In this document: positions 1-5,222 of the stretch, in pieces
Layout of the letters: every line of letters begins with the position of its first letter
How positions within the stretch are numbered: position 1 is the stretch's first letter
Assembly: GCA_026982175.1 (NCBI GenBank)
Contig: JALSHP010000018.1
Location: forward strand, 1 to 6,625
Origin: Campylobacteraceae bacterium
Lineage (GTDB): Bacteria; Campylobacterota; Campylobacteria; Campylobacterales; Sulfurovaceae
DNA length: 6,625 bases
Direction: 5' to 3'
The notes under the pieces: generated by a model
The model's input: only the letters and a program-made list of their open reading frames with translations
Databases searched by the model: none
What the model was told of the DNA's origin: nothing
Position numbers and translations under genes: made by a program

Positions 1-753
1 AGTTTAGCACCAAAAGTAGTTGAAACAGCTACTCCTATGAGTAAGCCTATTATCTCAAATTCTATTGCAGAAAAATCTACTATAAAAAAAGAAGTTATAA
101 AAAAAGAAATTATAGAAAAAACTCCTATTATAAACAAACCTCATGTTGAGAAGATAGAAGTGATAGCACAAGCTAAAAAAGTAGCTAATAAGTTAGCAGT
201 TAAGATTGAAGAGAATAAGACGATAGTAAATCAAGAGAAGCTACCTCCTCTCACTAACGTTAAGAAAAGCATAGAGAAAAAAGTATCCATAGAAAAAAAG
301 CTTATAGAAAAAGCAAAACTTACAGAAATAAAAAAGCCTAAAGAGATAACTAAAAAGAAAAAAGCTGAAGTCTCTGTTGAAGAGAGAATAGAGAAGTTTT
401 TAAATGATTATATTCATACAACTTCAATAGCTTCTGCCCAAAAGACATTACAATTTTATGATAAAAAGCTTAACAAATATTTTAGGTTTAAAGATGCTAG
501 TCATAAAACCATTTTAAAGAGTCAAAAACGCTACAATGAGAAATGGACAAAAAGAGATTTTAAAATTTCAGATTTTAAAATTGTGAAACGTTATCAAAAA
601 AAGGGTCTTAACTATTATGATTTGAAAACAACAACCACTTGGCACGTCTCTAATGCTAAAGGTAAAAAGCGTTCAGGTAAAAGTAGAGGATTTATGAGAC
701 TTAAAGAGATTGATGGTAGTTTTAAAATCACAAGCATCTACTCTTTAAAATAG
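1..753 (+). CDS. C-terminal part of a protein with a Lys-rich linker and an NTF2-like (Csd6/Pgp2 C-terminal type) domain, 5'-partial
   Basis: The frame is open from base 1 (Ser-Leu-Ala-Pro-Lys...) and runs to TAG at 751-753, so the gene starts upstream. The ATG at 37 has no Shine-Dalgarno and I do not take it as the start. Of the 250 visible residues, about the first 125 are low-complexity, very rich in Lys, Glu and Ile with scattered Pro, which suggests an extended or coiled linker. Residues about 126-250 look globular (starting VEERIEKFLNDY, with a Trp-Thr-Lys-Arg segment, a TTTTWHV strand and a final KITSIYSLK strand). By general resemblance this is the NTF2-like domain fused to L,D-carboxypeptidases Csd6/Pgp2 and to other envelope proteins of Campylobacterota. 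No catalytic domain is visible here; it may lie upstream. An envelope role is inferred from the domain and from nearby peptidoglycan hydrolases. The gene converges on the NlpC/P60 gene with only 3 bases between stops. Confidence 0.6.
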   Translation, partial: SLAPKVVETATPMSKPIISNSIAEKSTIKKEVIKKEIIEKTPIINKPHVEKIEVIAQAKKVANKLAVKIEENKTIVNQEKLPPLTNVKKSIEKKVSIEKKLIEKAKLTEIKKPKEITKKKKAEVSVEERIEKFLNDYIHTTSIASAQKTLQFYDKKLNKYFRFKDASHKTILKSQKRYNEKWTKRDFKISDFKIVKRYQKKGLNYYDLKTTTTWHVSNAKGKKRSGKSRGFMRLKEIDGSFKITSIYSLK

Positions 754-756
754 AAG

Positions 757-1401
757 TTATTGAATAATTCGTGTTGCTTTAACAAAGAGTTTACTATATC
801 GGCTCTTTTCAAAAGAGCTGATAATAATCCCTTGTTTTTTAGACGCAGCGTGAATAAATTTTCCATTACCAATATACATCCCTACATGGGTAACGGGAAT
901 ACCTCTTGACTTATCGGTTAAAAAGAAGAGTAAATCACCTTTTTGCAGTGCAAATCTACTTACTTTCTTACCTACTTTTGATTGTTGATAGGCTGTTCTT
1001 GGAATACTCACTCCCTCTTTTTTGTAAAGATATTGCATGTAACCAGAGCAATCAAAGCCTCCTGGTTTTGTTCCGCCCCACACATAATCCTCTCCTAAAT
1101 GTCTTTTGGCATTGAGCAATATATTTTCTTTGTTGTACTCCAGTGCTGATTGTGCAAGGGTTTCACGTTTAGAAGAGATATTATCTAGTTCACCCAAAAG
1201 TTCTTTTTGCTCTTTTAAAAGTTTGGCACGTTCTATCTCTTGCAAGAGTTCTTTTTGTTGGGCTAAGAACTCATCATAATAGACATTATGCGTGACTTGT
1301 TTACTTTTGAGGACTTTGCCATCTTTATCTTTGATGGTAAACATATTACTTGAATTTGCAAAACAGTTAAAGAGTATTAAATATAAAATTATAGTTTTCA
1401 T
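757..1401 (-). CDS. secreted NlpC/P60 (C40) peptidoglycan endopeptidase
   Basis: This 214-residue protein has a hydrophobic N-terminal export signal (MKTIILYLILFNCFA), a Glu/Lys/Leu-rich, probably coiled-coil stretch at about residues 44-80, and a C-terminal NlpC/P60 domain at about 95-214. The cysteine-peptidase triad is visible: Cys118 in FDCSGY, His172 in THVGMYIG and His184 in KFIHAAS. The family cleaves peptide stems of peptidoglycan, typically the D-gamma-glutamyl-meso-diaminopimelate bond, in the periplasm. A Cys at residue 13 sits in LFNC, which is a poor lipobox, so lipidation is doubtful. The gene follows the ABC ATPase gene by 37 bases and could be co-transcribed with it. However, an extended -10 promoter lies directly before the ATG and there is no Shine-Dalgarno, so it may have its own, possibly leaderless, transcript. 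The next Met (residue 20) would remove the signal peptide, which supports the start at 1401. Confidence 0.9.
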   Translation of the reverse strand: MKTIILYLILFNCFANSSNMFTIKDKDGKVLKSKQVTHNVYYDEFLAQQKELLQEIERAKLLKEQKELLGELDNISSKRETLAQSALEYNKENILLNAKRHLGEDYVWGGTKPGGFDCSGYMQYLYKKEGVSIPRTAYQQSKVGKKVSRFALQKGDLLFFLTDKSRGIPVTHVGMYIGNGKFIHAASKKQGIIISSFEKSRYSKLFVKATRIIQ

Positions 1402-1406
1402 AAAAT

Positions 1407-1435
1407 ATTATATCATATATTTAAGTATAAGTAAA
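1407..1435 (-). promoter_or_regulatory. putative sigma70-type extended -10 promoter of the NlpC/P60 gene
   Basis: Read on the minus strand there is TTTACT (1435-1430), a 17-base spacer and TATAAT (1412-1407), with TG one base before the -10 (TGATATAAT, an extended -10). Only five bases (ATTTT) separate TATAAT from the ATG at 1401-1399, so transcription would begin at or within a base or two of the start codon. No purine-rich ribosome binding site is present. The AT-rich context raises the chance of a fortuitous match, but hexamers, spacing and TG motif agree with each other. Confidence 0.5.
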
Positions 1436-1438
1436 GAA

Positions 1439-2131
1439 TTATAGCTTAAGTAAAATATTATTTTCTGTTCTTTTTACTGAAGTTCCAAAATAGTCACTTA
1501 AATTACCCTCTTCAAAAAAGTTTTTAGAGATGCCAAAAAAATCAACAGTACCATTTTTAATATAGATTACATCATAGCCTAACTGATAGGCTAAATTTAA
1601 ATCATGCGTAATAATGATTTTTGACTGAAATATATTTGACTTTAAAAGTGAATAGATGTCACGACTTTTTTGAGGGTCTAAATTGGCTGTGGGTTCATCA
1701 AAAATAGTTATTTGGGCATTGTGTAAAACAGCTGAAGCCAACATGGTGAGTTGTTGCTCTCCTGAACTCATACTTTGGCATGATTTATTTGTTAATGGCT
1801 CTAGGGCTAGAAGTTTTAAGAGGTTTTTTGATGCTAAGATTGTGTTTAAGCGACTTAAATCTAAATACTCATTTAAGCTAATATATTCGTCAAATATCTC
1901 TAGTTTTGCAGGAACATAGTTAATAAGTTTGGTTCGCTCTTTGGCTGATAAATCATTGAGATTTTTGTTGTTGAGCCAAACTGTAGAGGAGGGGGTAATG
2001 CCACAAAGCACTTTGGCTAAAGTTGATTTTCCTGCACCATTTTCTCCTAAAATAATGAGATTTTTCTTGGGCTTTAGCTCAAAAGAGATATTTTTTAAGA
2101 TGTTGTCGGAGTAGTTTTTAATCTGTAACAT
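1439..2131 (-). CDS. btuD: ABC transporter ATPase of the corrinoid/iron-chelate importer family (BtuD/FecE-like)
   Basis: This 230-residue cytoplasmic ATPase would power an importer for cobalamin or an iron chelate. Visible motifs are Walker A GENGAGKST (29-37), signature SMSSGEQQ (120-127), Walker B ITIFDEPT with catalytic Glu146, D-loop ANLD (149-152) and switch His176 in IIITHD. The Q-loop is unusual: in NYVPAKLEIFDEYIS the place of the usual glutamine is taken by Ala75. The signature is MSSGE rather than LSGGE, a mild change. The ATG (2131-2129) lies inside the end of the binding-protein gene with a 14-base overlap, implying translational coupling; an AGAG motif about seven bases upstream could serve as ribosome binding site. 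A permease gene would normally sit beside it but is absent here. The length is a little short for the family (about 250), consistent with a minimal importer ATPase. BtuD versus FecE/FhuC cannot be separated by sequence alone; the neighbours favour BtuD. Confidence 0.85.
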   Translation of the reverse strand: MLQIKNYSDNILKNISFELKPKKNLIILGENGAGKSTLAKVLCGITPSSTVWLNNKNLNDLSAKERTKLINYVPAKLEIFDEYISLNEYLDLSRLNTILASKNLLKLLALEPLTNKSCQSMSSGEQQLTMLASAVLHNAQITIFDEPTANLDPQKSRDIYSLLKSNIFQSKIIITHDLNLAYQLGYDVIYIKNGTVDFFGISKNFFEEGNLSDYFGTSVKRTENNILLKL

Positions 2132-2954
2132 TTTTATCTCTATAATCCTCTAACATCGCTTTAAAATCTTCTAAAAAAAGGCTAATTCTATCGCTTGGAA
2201 TCCCTGCATAGATGTTGGGGTTAATGTAGATGGTTTTGCTTTTAGCTGCTGAAATAGGTAAATCTAACCACGGTTTAATTAGGGCTTCATTGTTAATTCC
2301 ATCAGCTTGACAACGGGCTAAGAGTAGCACAATATCGGGGTTACACGCGATGATGTTCTCCATGTTTAAGATGGGTTGCCCTTTACGGTTGGAGTGTAGG
2401 GCATTGGTGTTGTTACTTTCGTTAATGATTTCATCATAATAGAGGTTCTGACCTGCAACAAAAATATTTTTATCGAGTTTGGGGTTACGTCCAAAGACGA
2501 TGAGGATTTTTTTATTGCTTATGATGTTTTGTAAGCTCTTTAGGTTCTCATCTATTTTAGCCACTATCTCTTTGGCTTTTTCTTCTTGATTGACAATCAT
2601 GCCAATCTCATTAATTGCTTTTTTGATGTTGCCGAGTTTATCAATCTTGATGATTTTGCTCTTAATGCCTAAGCGTTGAAGTTTGAGGCTAAGCTTATGG
2701 TTGTTCTCTTGCATAATCACAAGTGTTGGTTTAAGGGCAAGAATTTTCTCTAAAGAGGGGCTAAAATAACCCCCAACTTTAGGTAGTTTCTCTGAAGCTT
2801 TAGGGTAGAGGGCGTATTGGGTATTTCCCACAAGCTCTTCTCCTGCTCCAAGAGCAAAAAGAATCTCATTAATCGCAGGGCTAAGGGCGATAATTCGCTC
2901 CTTAGCATGAAGTAGAAGGGGTGTTATAAAGAGTATTAAAAATATTTTTTTCAT
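2118..2954 (-). CDS. btuF: periplasmic corrinoid-type substrate-binding protein (BtuF-like)
   Basis: From ATG 2954 the product is 278 residues: a signal peptide (MKKIFLILFITPLLLHA, about 1-17, no lipobox Cys) and a two-lobed binding protein of the helical-backbone class. Family hallmarks are LSPAINEILFALGAGEELVG in lobe 1 and LEKILALKPTLVI. Glu69 and Glu199 stand where the BtuF glutamates that salt-bridge to the permease lie; their 130-residue separation equals that of E. coli BtuF Glu72/Glu202. It would capture cobalamin, or possibly a ferric chelate, released by the receptor encoded just upstream. An ATG at 2975 gives a longer frame, but it lies inside a palindromic element and would put seven residues before the signal peptide. 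ATG 2954 has AGG seven bases upstream, so I prefer it. The gene overlaps the ATPase gene by 14 bases. Ligand identity is inferred from context. Confidence 0.8.
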   Translation of the reverse strand: MKKIFLILFITPLLLHAKERIIALSPAINEILFALGAGEELVGNTQYALYPKASEKLPKVGGYFSPSLEKILALKPTLVIMQENNHKLSLKLQRLGIKSKIIKIDKLGNIKKAINEIGMIVNQEEKAKEIVAKIDENLKSLQNIISNKKILIVFGRNPKLDKNIFVAGQNLYYDEIINESNNTNALHSNRKGQPILNMENIIACNPDIVLLLARCQADGINNEALIKPWLDLPISAAKSKTIYINPNIYAGIPSDRISLFLEDFKAMLEDYRDKNVTD

Positions 2955-2964
2955 TTGGAAACCT

Positions 2965-2986
2965 GTAGGGTGCATTTTAATGCACC
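2965..2986 (+). repeat. REP half-element 1
   Basis: GTAG (2965-2968) is followed by a perfect 8-base-pair stem, GGTGCATT (2969-2976) and AATGCACC (2979-2986), with a 2-base TT centre. Its left end touches the AGG (2964-2962, minus strand) that is the likely ribosome binding site of the binding-protein gene, so the element stops exactly where translation signals begin. Confidence 0.65.
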
Positions 2987-2996
2987 GTTATTATGT

Positions 2997-3019
2997 GGTG
3001 CAATAAATTGACACCCTAC
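2997..3019 (-). repeat. REP half-element 2, opposite orientation
   Basis: On the minus strand GTAG (3019-3016) is followed by GGTGTCAAT (3015-3007), a TT centre (3006-3005) and ATTGCACC (3004-2997). The 8-base-pair stem has a single bulged T. An imperfect stem behind GTAG is typical of REPs. It differs from half-element 1 at stem positions while the GGTG/CACC base is kept. Confidence 0.6.
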
Positions 3020-3026
3020 GCTTGTT

Positions 3027-4886
3027 TTAATATGTTAATTTCATTCCTGCGTAAAAGGCTCTTGGACTAGAAGCATAGCCGTCAATGGTTTGGTAATATT
3101 TATCGGTAATGTTATTTACTTTTCCATAAAGGCTTAACTGTTTGTCGATTTCATAGTTGGTGACAAAATTGGCTACCGTATATTTTCCTGTTTGTTGCCC
3201 CTGTTTGTCTGCTCTGTCAAAACGTTCTCCTATGTATTGCCCATTGACACCTAAGTGTAATTTGTCAATACCATAATAGTCAAGGGCAAACTTCGCATTC
3301 TCTTTGGCTCTTCTTGCAAGGGTTTTCCCTTTAGTATCTTTAGCATCGGTATTGGTGTAGCTAAGAGAGAGTAAAATATCATCAAAAAGTGTGGTCTCAT
3401 AGGCTACCTCAACTCCTTTAAGCGTTGAGTCTCCTGCAATATTTTGATAATTTCCTCCAATAAACTTCCCATCAGCATCAAATTTAGCTTGAAAGTCAAT
3501 CATATCTTTAATGGTATTATTAAAGTAAGTGACTTTAAAATCTTTGTAGCCAAGGGTCAGATCATACCCTTTTGTATCTTCAGGTGTTAAATTTTCATTT
3601 CCTGAATAGGGGTCAAAGAGGTTGTAGTGTGTAGGTACATTATAGGCTGTACCGTAGTTTGCAGAGGCTGTTAATCCTTCAATATTAGAGTTGATATGTT
3701 TAAATCCTATTTTACCTGTGGTCTTATTGTCAAACTTATCATAGTTATCTTGTCTTAGCGATTGGGTAAGTAGGGTTGTTCCTCCCATAAAGCCTTCAAA
3801 TTTATTGCTATTGGTCACAAAAAGTGCTTTGTTAGTATATATTTTATCAATGGCATTTTTATGTTCAAAGCTTTTGTACTCTCCACCCCAAACAAGAAAA
3901 TGATCTTTTCCATAAGGGACTTTTGAAGTTAAGCCATACTCTTTGGTCTCACCATCAAAATTTGCAGAGAATGCATCTTGAGGATAGTATCGGCTAAAGG
4001 TAGATTTTTTAGCAAAGATATCGACTTCATTGAAGCTATCTATATGGTTAAAGTTTACCGAACTTAGTTTTGTTTTACTCTCTACATCATATTGGCTGTT
4101 AGGATTAAATGAAAAAGTAGCCATGTCATAAGCATCAGCTTGTGTTCTAGCATCGTTAATAATATGGGTAAAATCTATTTTATTGGTAGCATTGATTTGA
4201 AATCCTGCTTGGAGGTTGGTACTCTTGTTCCTATACCCATCATCTTCAAAGCTATTTAAATCAGAACCTCTAGGTGCAACCGCTGAAAAACCTTTGGTGT
4301 TTAAATCACTGTAAGTTGCTTTGGCATAAAAGGTATCATTTTTGTAGGAGATATTGGCTTGTGATTGTGAAGTAGTAAAGCTTCCAAACTCTTGTGATGC
4401 TCCAAAGTGTAAGCCCTTTTGAGCTTTTTTAGTGATAATGTTAATCACCCCAGCTGAAGCATCTGCCCCCCAAATACCAGATTGAGCCCCTTTAATTACC
4501 TCTATCTGCTCAATATCAGAAATCATAATATGCTCAAATGGTGCACCTGAAAGGCTTGATACGTCATTGTAACGAATACCATCTATCAACACTAAAACCC
4601 GTTTAGAGTCAAATCCTCGGACATAAACATTTGTCGTATGTCCTAGACCTCCATTGCTATTAAAATCAATACCTGGCAATGAATTTAAAGCTTCTGTAAC
4701 AGTTGTATAATGTCGCTCTTCAATCTCTTGGGCTGTAATGACATTTGTATTGGATGTTACTTCTTGTAACTTTTGATTGGTCTTAGTTGCTGAAGTTACG
4801 GTAATATCTTCAAGTTTCTCCTCTGCGATGAGGTTTGTGCTTAGAAAAAGCGTAGCAATTAGGCTCAGTTTTATTGTGTTATTCAT
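3027..4886 (-). CDS. btuB: BtuB-like TonB-dependent outer-membrane receptor
   Basis: This 619-residue protein, close to the 614 of E. coli BtuB, has a signal peptide (about 1-21, ending NLIA before EEKL). A TonB box-like segment EDITVTSA (26-33) follows. The plug domain (about 40-155) carries NVYVRGFDSKRVLVLIDGIR and IEQIEVIKGAQSGIWGADAS...GVINIITKK, both plug hallmarks. The rest is a 22-strand-type beta barrel ending in FYAGMKLTY, with the terminal aromatic residue expected for barrel assembly. It would import a scarce ligand across the outer membrane using TonB energy. Corrinoid is most likely from size, TonB-box style and the BtuF/BtuD-like downstream genes; a ferric chelate remains possible. 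AAAGGA lies five bases before ATG 4886. A palindrome 28 bases upstream of the ATG and a putative -10 just beyond it suggest repressor control. I found no cobalamin riboswitch in the leader. Confidence 0.85.
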   Translation of the reverse strand: MNNTIKLSLIATLFLSTNLIAEEKLEDITVTSATKTNQKLQEVTSNTNVITAQEIEERHYTTVTEALNSLPGIDFNSNGGLGHTTNVYVRGFDSKRVLVLIDGIRYNDVSSLSGAPFEHIMISDIEQIEVIKGAQSGIWGADASAGVINIITKKAQKGLHFGASQEFGSFTTSQSQANISYKNDTFYAKATYSDLNTKGFSAVAPRGSDLNSFEDDGYRNKSTNLQAGFQINATNKIDFTHIINDARTQADAYDMATFSFNPNSQYDVESKTKLSSVNFNHIDSFNEVDIFAKKSTFSRYYPQDAFSANFDGETKEYGLTSKVPYGKDHFLVWGGEYKSFEHKNAIDKIYTNKALFVTNSNKFEGFMGGTTLLTQSLRQDNYDKFDNKTTGKIGFKHINSNIEGLTASANYGTAYNVPTHYNLFDPYSGNENLTPEDTKGYDLTLGYKDFKVTYFNNTIKDMIDFQAKFDADGKFIGGNYQNIAGDSTLKGVEVAYETTLFDDILLSLSYTNTDAKDTKGKTLARRAKENAKFALDYYGIDKLHLGVNGQYIGERFDRADKQGQQTGKYTVANFVTNYEIDKQLSLYGKVNNITDKYYQTIDGYASSPRAFYAGMKLTY

Positions 4887-4913
4887 TTGTTTCCTTTGTA
4901 ATAGTTGTAAAAG

Positions 4914-4927
4914 TGTAATTAATTACA
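4914..4927. promoter_or_regulatory. perfect 14-base palindrome, candidate operator for the receptor operon
   Basis: TGTAATTAATTACA is a perfect two-fold palindrome lying between the putative receptor promoter and its ribosome binding site, where a bound repressor would block transcription. The TGTAAT...ATTACA half-sites resemble operators of TetR-type repressors such as Campylobacter CmeR more than the Fur consensus, which has the form TGATAAT-n-ATTATCA. The regulator's identity is inference. AT-rich DNA yields short palindromes by chance, but a perfect 14-mer at this position is unusual. Confidence 0.45.
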
Positions 4928-4935
4928 TCAAGTAT

Positions 4936-4963
4936 GTTATAATATGTTTAGAGTAGATTGTAA
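4936..4963 (-). promoter_or_regulatory. putative promoter of the receptor-binding protein-ATPase operon
   Basis: On the minus strand TTACAA (4963-4958), 16 bases and TATAAC (4941-4936) form a moderate sigma70-like promoter; an overlapping TATTAT (4944-4939) is an alternative -10. Transcription would start near 4929-4932, a few bases before the TGTAATTAATTACA palindrome, giving a leader of roughly 45 bases. The -35 part is weak, as is usual for Campylobacterota promoters. Confidence 0.35.
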
Positions 4964-5124
4964 GCATAGAGATAGGGTGGTGAGGTTTTATACTCTTGAT
5001 ACTCAAAAGTATGTTTATGGTACTGATAGTTTGTGTCAATAGCACATAGTTTAAACAGCGTTGAATACATTGCAATAATAGCTAATGAAAAATAACGCCG
5101 TCTATATCCTCGTAGATGTTTCAT
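4948..5124 (-). CDS. possible small exported Tyr-rich peptide, 58 residues, unrecognised
   Basis: An open frame from ATG 5124 to TAA 4950-4948 fills most of the divergent intergenic region, on the same strand as the receptor gene and ending 61 bases before its ATG. The product begins MKHLRGYRRRYF (a strongly basic start), continues with a hydrophobic stretch SLAIIAMYSTLFKLCA (13-28), and ends in a polar segment with nine Tyr among its last 26 residues. That is a signal-peptide-like or membrane-anchor layout. Against it: no clear Shine-Dalgarno precedes the ATG, the frame is short, and the putative receptor promoter begins within its last codons. I do not recognise the sequence. If it is real, it would be the first gene of, or a leader to, the uptake operon; otherwise the region is purely regulatory. 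Confidence 0.3.
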   Translation of the reverse strand: MKHLRGYRRRYFSLAIIAMYSTLFKLCAIDTNYQYHKHTFEYQEYKTSPPYLYAYNLL

Positions 5125-5143
5125 GTTTGAATACTACTAAAAT

Positions 5144-5176
5144 AGGCTTAGAGTTACCCTTAACCTCTTTTAGCCT
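5144..5176. repeat. imperfect hairpin upstream of and into the M23 promoter
   Basis: AGGCT (5144-5148), AGAG (5150-5153) and TTA (5154-5156) pair with TAA (5161-5163), CTCT (5165-5168) and AGCCT (5172-5176) around a CCCT loop. The twelve pairs are interrupted by a one-base bulge on each side and a three-base bulge on the right. No strong T-run follows on either strand, so it is not a convincing terminator. Its right arm overlaps the presumed -35 region of the M23 gene, so it could be a regulatory site. Confidence 0.3.
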
Positions 5177-5197
5177 TTAGTTGGTATGGGTTATAAT
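5169..5197 (+). promoter_or_regulatory. putative sigma70-type promoter of the M23 peptidase gene
   Basis: A consensus TATAAT at 5192-5197 stands 17 bases after TTTAGC (5169-5174), a weak -35 match. Transcription would begin near 5204, leaving a leader of about 19 bases that contains the AGAGGAG ribosome binding site (5211-5217) placed five bases before TTG 5223. This excludes the longer frame opening at TTG 5181, which would start upstream of the -10. Confidence 0.5.
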
Positions 5198-5222
5198 TAT
5201 TTTAACAACAAGAGGAGTTTTT

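Larger units (their letters stand above)
2965..3019. repeat. BIME-like element: two facing REP hairpins with GTAG heads
   Basis: This 55-base palindromic unit fills most of the 72-base gap between the receptor and binding-protein genes. The outer ends are GTAGGGTG (2965-2972) and CACCCTAC (3012-3019), an exact 8-base inverted repeat. Inside are two hairpins, each immediately preceded, on its own strand, by GTAG, and separated by a 10-base linker (2987-2996). A GTAG/GGAG-type tetranucleotide 5' of a short imperfect stem is the known architecture of REP sequences handled by RAYT (REP-associated tyrosine) transposases, and two REPs in opposite orientation make a BIME. As RNA the unit could fold into a branched structure that shields the receptor message or weakens read-through. 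No RAYT gene and no second copy occur in the window. Confidence 0.7.

Noticed and set aside
37..39. ATG at 37 as the true start of the first gene.
   Set aside because: The frame is open to base 1 in similar composition and no Shine-Dalgarno precedes the ATG, so the gene is most likely 5'-truncated by the window.
757..767. Short TTATTGAATAA palindrome at the convergent stop codons, considered as a shared terminator.
   Set aside because: Five A/T pairs with a one-base centre cannot form a stable RNA hairpin.
802..818. Near-perfect inverted repeat GCTCTTTT-C-AAAAGAGC, considered as terminator for the convergent genes.
   Set aside because: It lies inside the NlpC/P60 coding sequence, no T-run follows directly on either strand, and the repeat is explained by coding of a Phe-Glu-Lys-Ser segment in AT-rich DNA.
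906..1115. Plus-strand frame opposite the NlpC/P60 gene, and similar frames opposite the ATPase and M23 genes (1683-2114, 5661-5888, 5994-6197).
   Set aside because: They lie antisense to genes with clear catalytic motifs and their translations show no recognisable domain.
2955..2975. Longer start of the binding-protein gene at ATG 2975.
   Set aside because: The ATG lies in a REP hairpin, adds residues ahead of a complete signal peptide and has no ribosome binding site; ATG 2954 is better.
4887..5180. Cobalamin riboswitch upstream of the btuB-like gene.
   Set aside because: No B12-box (GCCACTG-like) sequence is visible on the minus strand and the predicted leader is too short for the roughly 200-base riboswitch.
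5181..5222. Longer start of the M23 gene at TTG 5181.
   Set aside because: It precedes the TATAAT promoter element and the ribosome binding site, and it would spoil the signal peptide.
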